A stretch of 64,000 nucleotides of DNA from Mytilisepta virgata (Eukaryota > Mollusca > Bivalvia > Mytilida > Mytilidae), in assembly GCA_028015205.1 (NCBI GenBank), contig JAPWFG010000025.1, positions 62,001 through 126,000 of the forward strand. The letters are read 5' to 3'. Of this stretch, positions 58,645-64,000 are shown in pieces (the stretch's first letter is position 1; the number at the start of each line of letters is the position of its first letter). Position numbers and translations under genes: made by a program. The notes below the pieces were generated by a model, which was not told where the DNA came from, made no database searches, and saw only the letters and a list, made by a program, of their open reading frames with translations.

Positions 58645-58990
58645 CATGCCACTGCCACAAGGCAAAGGGGGCATTACCCTTGTCCGTCTGTCCATACCTA
58701 CATGTATGTACATACATATGTACATACGTATGTAGTACTATGTAAGTAAGTCCCGAAATTGGCTTCCGTTCTCTAATTTTAGTTTGCCTCAATCAAATGT
58801 TATGAAACTTATACACAATGCTTATTACCATGAAACACAGATAGAGTTTGAATTTGGATGGGGTCACATTCACCTTTCTAGAGTTATGCCCCTATATGAA
58901 TGGGAAAAATTGCTGAAATTGCCGTTTCCGCACTCTAACTGTACTTTTCCTCAACCAAAAATTATGAAACCTATACACAATAAACAACAA
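58645..58990 (+). repeat. R6 repeat (CCACTGCCACAAGGCAAAGG family)
   Basis: It starts ATGCCACTGCCACAAGGCAA and GGGGGCATTACCC, then TTGTCCGTCTGTCC. Two modules with TTATGAAACTTATACACAAT and TTATGAAACCTATACACAAT follow. It has the same overall plan as R1 with unrelated text. Short TACATA-type microsatellite words lie at 58700-58750. Confidence 0.55.
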
Positions 58991-59379
58991 AATAGATAAC
59001 AGGTTACAATTACATACCAATCTATCAAAGCAACCCAACTGACAGAACTCCTTACAAAAAAGAACACAAAATAACACAAAACGCAAACGTGAACACAACA
59101 GAGAGTCAGGATAGTCTGACTTTGTACATACACTGAATAGTAGTGAGGTTAAACCGTGAAGCGACGGAGTGACGTGGTATTTGGTGCTAGTTATTTCATA
59201 GGAATAAATACACCTTTTACTTTCTGGGCATTGCTCAAAAAAAAAATTCTCTGATTCGACTTGGTAAGAAAAAAATAATTTGGTTTGATCGTAGTCGAAA
59301 AAAAAAAAGATTGTGTCCATACCTAGAAAAAAAAATTTCAAACCAATATAAAAAAGCACAACCCCCCTTTGAGGTTAAA
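58991..59379. other. Unassigned sequence with A-rich tracts
   Basis: A 468-nt open frame on the - strand (58892-59359) covers this stretch. It is phenylalanine-rich, driven by A-runs, overlaps R6 and has no recognisable domain. I treat it as chance. Confidence 0.45.
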
Positions 59380-59705
59380 TGGTTCTTCCCTAAGGTTTTA
59401 GAATTTTAATTTTCTAAAATTGGGGTCCACAGGGGTCAAAATTTGAAATTTTTAATTTAAGCTTGGGACCTCTTTCAATTTGGTTATATATAGTATTGTC
59501 CTACACTATATTTAGTTGCACAATGAGGATTTAGACTGTCGATTTTTAAACCGGGGGTTCACTCAGGCCAAATTTCAAAGATTGTCAGTTGAATTTGTGA
59601 ACTAAGATTTTTTTTTTTTCATTTTTTTGCCTATGGTTAAGTGGCCCAACTACTTACAGGGGATGCAGTGATCACTGTCGATTCCGGCAGTCAGGATTTC
59701 TTGTT
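59380..59705 (+). repeat. R4 repeat fragment with 3' hairpin end
   Basis: It matches the later part of the R4 copy at 32780-33215 and ends GTGATCACTGTCGATTCCGG then CAGTCAGGATTTCTTGTT. The hairpin near the end mirrors the start of the 31790 copy. Confidence 0.6.
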
Positions 59706-60182
59706 CGTATTGAGATATCAATACGATTTGAAAAACAGAAATAAAAGACGTTCATAAGTGGGTTTTAATTAAACTATATGAATATGTGCAGATTGTGCAT
59801 AGGCATGCCTTCTCTTCATATTGGTTCATTGTTCTCTATTATAAAATCTTATTTCAGAGAAAGAAATTAAGATGTAGCATTATTTTATATTTCAGTTTCC
59901 ATGAAAGGTATAACAAGTATAACAATTGTATTTCATATGGGAAATGAAAAAATACCTCTAAGACCTCTATAAATGATCTGCAGCAGCCATTCTTCGAGAA
60001 AGAATACAACATTTTTCGGGAAAAATGAAATGTCTTATATACTTGCCTACCCGCCTGCAGAATCTGAGGGTGATAGGAAAAACACATATTATTTTATTTG
60101 GCCTAATGATCATTTTTCACTATCTCTTACTGTTTTAGAAATTGAAGGGGCTGAAAATCTCACACCATATTTAAAATTTCCT
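59706..60182. other. Unannotated spacer
   Basis: No exon or repeat is supported. Confidence 0.45.
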
Positions 60183-62260
60183 TTTTATTAGCTCAGCTGG
60201 CCTAAAAGGCCATGTGAACTTTTGCCATCACTATGCGTCGGTCGTCCGTCCACATTTCACATTGTCATCTTCTCTGAAACCACAAATCCAAATTGACCCA
60301 AACTTGGCAGGAATGTTAATTGGATGGTTCTATGCAAAACTTGTGTTCTTTGTGCCGATTGGATATTTAACATGGCTACCAGGGATAGATAATTCGTTCT
60401 GATTGGACCTATATTTAAAGCTCTTCTTGTCAGAAACTACCAAGCCAGTTGAACTGGTTTGTATCATGAATGATCCTTGGATGAACCTCTACAACAAGTA
60501 TGTTTTTTTTTGGGTCGATCGGAAATTCAAGATGGCCGCCACAGCCGGACTAAGTTTAACTTTAGACCCTACGGGGATTTTGTATAAAGGTCTTGTCAGA
60601 AACAACCAAGCCAACTGAAATGATTTTATGTATGAACAAGCACTGGATGAACCTCTACAAAATGTATGTTTTTTGTGCCGATCTGAAAATTCAAGATGGC
60701 CGTCACAGCCGGACTTATTTTGACATTTAAGCCTATGCGGGAATTTTGTACAAAGGTCTTGTCAGAAACTACCAAGCCAATTGAAATATTTTATGTATTA
60801 ACAAGCATCGGATGAACCTCTACAAACTTTATGTTTTTTTGTGCCGATCGGAATTTCAATATGGCCGTCACAGCTGGACTTAGTTTAACATTGAAGGCTA
60901 TGGGAAATTTGTATCAAAGTCTTCTTGTCAGAAACTACAAAGCCAATTGAAATATTTTTATGTATAAAAAAGCATTGGATGAACCTCCACAATAGTTTTT
61001 AGCTCACCTGGCCTGAAAGGCCATGTGAGCTTTTGTCATCACTTGGCGTCCGTCGTCTGTCCGTCCGTCCGTCCGTCTGTCCGTCCGTCCGTCCGTCCAC
61101 AATTCACATTTTAATCTTCTCCTCTGAAACCACTGGACCAATTTCAACCAAACTTTGCAGGAATGGTCCTTGGGTGGTCCCCTTCCAGAATTGTATCAGG
61201 GGTCGCAATCCACCAACAAACATGGCTGCCGTTACTAAAAATAGAAAAAAGGGGGTGGTTTCTTAAAAAATCTTCTCCTCCAAAACTACTCAACCAATTT
61301 ATGTCAAACTTAAGTGGAATGGTCCTTAGATGATCCTCTTTCAGAATTGTATCCGATGACTCCACCCGCCAATCAAGATGGCTGCCACAGCCGAACTTAG
61401 TTTAACATAGGACCCTATGGGAAATTCATTAAAAAATCTTTTTGTCTGGAACCACATGCTCAATTTGAATCAAACTTTGATGGAATGGTCCTTAGATGAT
61501 CCTCTTTCAGAATTGTATCCAATGACCCCGCCCACCAACCAAGATGGCTGCTTCAGCCGAACTTAGTTTAACATAGGACCCTATGGGAAATTCATTAAAA
61601 AATCTTCTCGTCTGGAACTACTTGCTCAAATGGAACCAAACTTTGGTGGAATGATCATTAGGTAGGTCTCTTTCAGAATTGTATCCGATGACCCCACCCG
61701 CCAAACAAGATGAATTTTAATGTCAACTTTGGCAACTGTATGCCAGGTGAGCGATTACAGGCTCCTGGGAGCCTCTGGTTTTTTAATGCAGATCTGAAAT
61801 TCAAGATGGTCGCCACAGCCTGATTATTTTTACATTGGACCCTATCATGCCTATGGGGAAATTTGTATAAAGGTCCTCTTGCAAAGCATATTTTGTTGAC
61901 ATCTACGTGTTCAGCGAAATGATTTGACAGCATTTTTCGTTTATCTCCGCGAGAACTGAAGACCGGAAAGACATTTCAGAGTCAAACAACGGGAACAACG
62001 GGAACAAAACTTGACAGGAAGCATATGTGGGTGCGGGGTCGTTTATAAAGTTTACAAATATGACCGTAATGGGCAGTTCTTGTTTCTGATTGGCTGATAT
62101 AAAAAAAAAAAAAAAAATTCTCCTCTGAAATCGCTTGGCCAAATGGAACGAAACTTGTCAGGAAGCATTTATGGGAGGTTGTTTACAAAGTTTCTTCATT
62201 TCGCCCTGATCGGGCAACAAACATGGCCGCTATGGAGCATTACGGTCATATCAGATAAGA
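60183..62260 (+). repeat. R1 repeat, outer copy
   Basis: The 5' end is TTATTAGCTCAGCTGGCC, pairing with GGCCATGTGAAC. Modules with CTTGTCAGAAACTACCAAGC and TGTGCCGATCTGAAAATTCA recur at about 180 bp. The copy is interrupted at 60991-61783 by another R1, after which the text resumes (ATGCAGATCTGAAATTCAAG). The 3' end is not found before the inverted R1 at 62574. Confidence 0.7.
60991..61783 (+). repeat. R1 repeat, short complete copy nested in another R1
   Basis: The 5' end is GTTTTTAGCTCACCTGGCC with pairing GGCCATGTGAGC, then about nine GTCC units (61049-61098). Three or four modules follow with ACTTAGTTTAACATAGGACC. It ends CCAGGTGAGCGATTACAGG, GGCTCCTGGGAGCC, TCTGGTTTTTT. At 793 bp it is the most compact complete copy in the window. 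Confidence 0.8.
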
Positions 62261-62573
62261 TAAACAAAAATTGAACATTCAAATGACATTTCCTACTCGT
62301 TTGCTAGTTCTGACCCCTTTGACTGCTTGTATCCTAGAAATTGGATGAAAAATATAAATTTTACATTTTCTCCAAAATATCGTATTGTGACTTTTTTAAA
62401 TCCTTGGAAATATATCTGGGAAATGATGAAGATATAAAAAACTTTTCAGACATACTATAATGAAAGCACTAATCAAGACAAACCAGAAAACCATTGAAAT
62501 TGGTTGTTGAATAAAACAATAACAAATCCAGTAACATTGGTTTTTTGCCTCGTTTAACCCCTTATATTTCAAA

Positions 62574-63370
62574 AGAAACCAGAGGCGCCCAGGGGCCTGT
62601 ATCGCTCACCTGATAGTGCATTGCCTATTACATATACCGACCAGTTCCCACAGGGTTAAAAGTTCGGCTGTGGTGGCAATCTTGTTTGATAGTTTGGGTC
62701 AGCAGACAGAATTCTGAAAAGACCATCTAAGGAGCATTGTTGCTGAGTTTGGTTTCAACCTCTCGGTAGTCTCAGAAGATTTTTTAATGAATTTTTCATA
62801 GTGTCCAATGTTAAACTATGTTCCTCTTTGTCGGCCATCTCGGTTGACAGTCCAGGTCATCCGACACAATTCTGAAAGAGGACAATCTAAGGACCATTGC
62901 TGCCAAATCTTGTTCTAATTGACTAATTGTCTCAGACAAGATTATTTAATAAATTTTTCCTTAGGGTCCCATGTAAAACTGAGTTCGGCTGTGGCGGCCA
63001 TCTTGTGTGTCCGGTTCGTCGGACATAAATTTGAAAGAGAACCATCTAAAGACCATTGCTGCTAATTTTGGTTGCAATTGTATCAGTAGTTTCAGACAAG
63101 AAGATTTTTTAAATGAATTTTCCCATAGGGTCCAATGTTAAACTATGTTCGGCTGGTGCGGCCGTCTTGGTTGATGGTCCGGTTCATCGGACATAAATCT
63201 GAAATAGGACCATCTAAGGACCATTGCTGCTAAGTTTGGTTGCAATTGGCTCAGTAGTTTCAGACAAGAAGATTTTTAAATGAATTTCCCATAGGGTCCT
63301 ATGTTAAACTAAGTTCGGCTGTGGCAGCCATCTTGCTCGGATGTCGGGGCCATCAGACACCCCTTTGCGC
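62574..63370 (-). repeat. R1 repeat on the - strand, 5' part missing
   Basis: Read on the + strand it begins with the inverted family 3' end (AAACCAGAGGCGCCCAGGGG, then TGTATCGCTCACCTG). Inverted modules such as GGCTGTGGCGGCCATCTTG follow. It is lost at about 63370, before the 5' hairpin. It is the only R1 copy on this strand. Confidence 0.8.
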
Positions 63371-63988
63371 GGGGATAAAATATCTATGAAAGTGCAATCA
63401 AGAAGTTAGGGTGTTATTCTTAGTCCATGATAATTGTATTTTAAAATGTACATTGCTATGCACCTCCACCACAACAGAATTCGTGAACAGAGGACATATG
63501 ACAATTTGGATGAGGACATACGACATTTTGATCTAACACCAGTTGAACAAAATGGAACTAATCATGTGTAAATGACTCTAATGACTCTATGATGAAGATA
63601 AATTCTATACTAGTTTGTGTACAGACGCATTAGTAGATACAACCATTAAAACGGGTTTAGTTAAAGAAATATCCTACTATTCAGATTTACCAATAATAAA
63701 TTGTTGATATCTAGTACATATATTCTTAATGGTATTATTGTTTTGAATCTACCGCATATATATTACATGTAGTATTTGGCATATATTTTTTTGAAGATTG
63801 TTTTCGGGGAAAACACAGATGTTTTGAAGCTAGGCGGCATGACTTATGTAAAAAAAAAATATGTCACAATGAAATAAATAAAATGCATTGTGTCGGCACA
63901 CTGTGGTATTAATACTTCCCGCCATTTTTGTTGGGGACTAAAAGTACGCAACATCGCTAATCGCAAAAATTTGACCAATAATATAATT
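63371..63988. other. Unannotated spacer or intron
   Basis: No exon is supported. A loose repeat (GAGGACATATGACA and GAGGACATACGACA) lies near 63495. Confidence 0.4.
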
Positions 63989-64000
63989 AATTTTTTACAG
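63989..64000 (+). promoter_or_regulatory. Possible splice acceptor at the window edge
   Basis: The last bases are TTAATTTTTTACAG, a T-rich tract followed by CAG. It could be the acceptor for the next exon of the gene containing exons A and B, which would have to start in phase 1. This cannot be confirmed from the window. Confidence 0.3.

Noticed and set aside
58892..59359. A 155-codon open frame on the - strand
   Set aside because: It is rich in Phe and Lys from A/T runs, overlaps repeat R6, and has no domain or splice support.

Overview
This is eukaryotic, AT-rich, intron-rich animal DNA. It is most likely from a mollusc, and a bivalve is my best guess. That rests on my recollection of several high-copy repeat families typical of bivalve genomes, such as the one that opens TTTTAGCTCACCTG and continues into GTCCGTCGTC. 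It also rests on spliceosomal GT-AG introns and on the mix of transposons: a DIRS-like element, a CR1/L2-like LINE, a tRNA-derived SINE and many MITEs. I cannot name the species from sequence alone. There are no operons, no rRNA genes and no free-standing tRNA genes.

Host genes. Two stretches of host coding sequence can be supported, both on the + strand. (1) A seven-exon gene at 13759-20308 has a fully phase-consistent model (753 nt, 250 aa). It ends in a BEN domain, a DNA- and chromatin-binding module. (2) Two further exons, 22013-22297 and 48718-48864, fit each other in phase and encode about 142 residues of a protein I do not recognise. About 26.4 kb of intron separates them, and nearly all of it is transposons. 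The gene probably continues past the window, because the last bases are a plausible splice acceptor.

Layout. 1-4030: half of a foldback element interrupted by nested copies of the TAGCTCACC repeat (called R1 here). 4673-5570: a foldback element carrying a SINE. 6953-7918: small MITEs. 9176-12212: a Harbinger-like element containing an R1 copy. 13759-20308: the BEN gene, with repeat R2 and a pogo/Tigger element in one intron. 22990-23640: a 65-bp tandem array. 24466-26093: R1. 26797-28825: repeat R3 with poly-G tracts. 28862-29256: a foldback. 29253-40187: a DIRS-like tyrosine-recombinase retrotransposon on the - strand, holding at least four later insertions. 40733-41450: repeat R5. 41990-46830: a decayed LINE on the + strand. 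46955-51860: two R1 copies. 53235-54470: a foldback made of TTGGCCCAA-type motifs. 55891-58500: an R1 copy containing R3 and a foldback. 58645-63370: repeats R6 and R4 and three R1 copies, the last on the - strand.

The window is in effect a fossil record of nested insertions. Paralogous copies inside it serve as empty sites, so several element boundaries and target duplications can be read directly. The best candidates for something under-described are the hairpin-ended R1 class and its relatives, the DIRS element with its nested insertions, and the motif-array foldbacks. I saw no complete, intact mobile-element protein.
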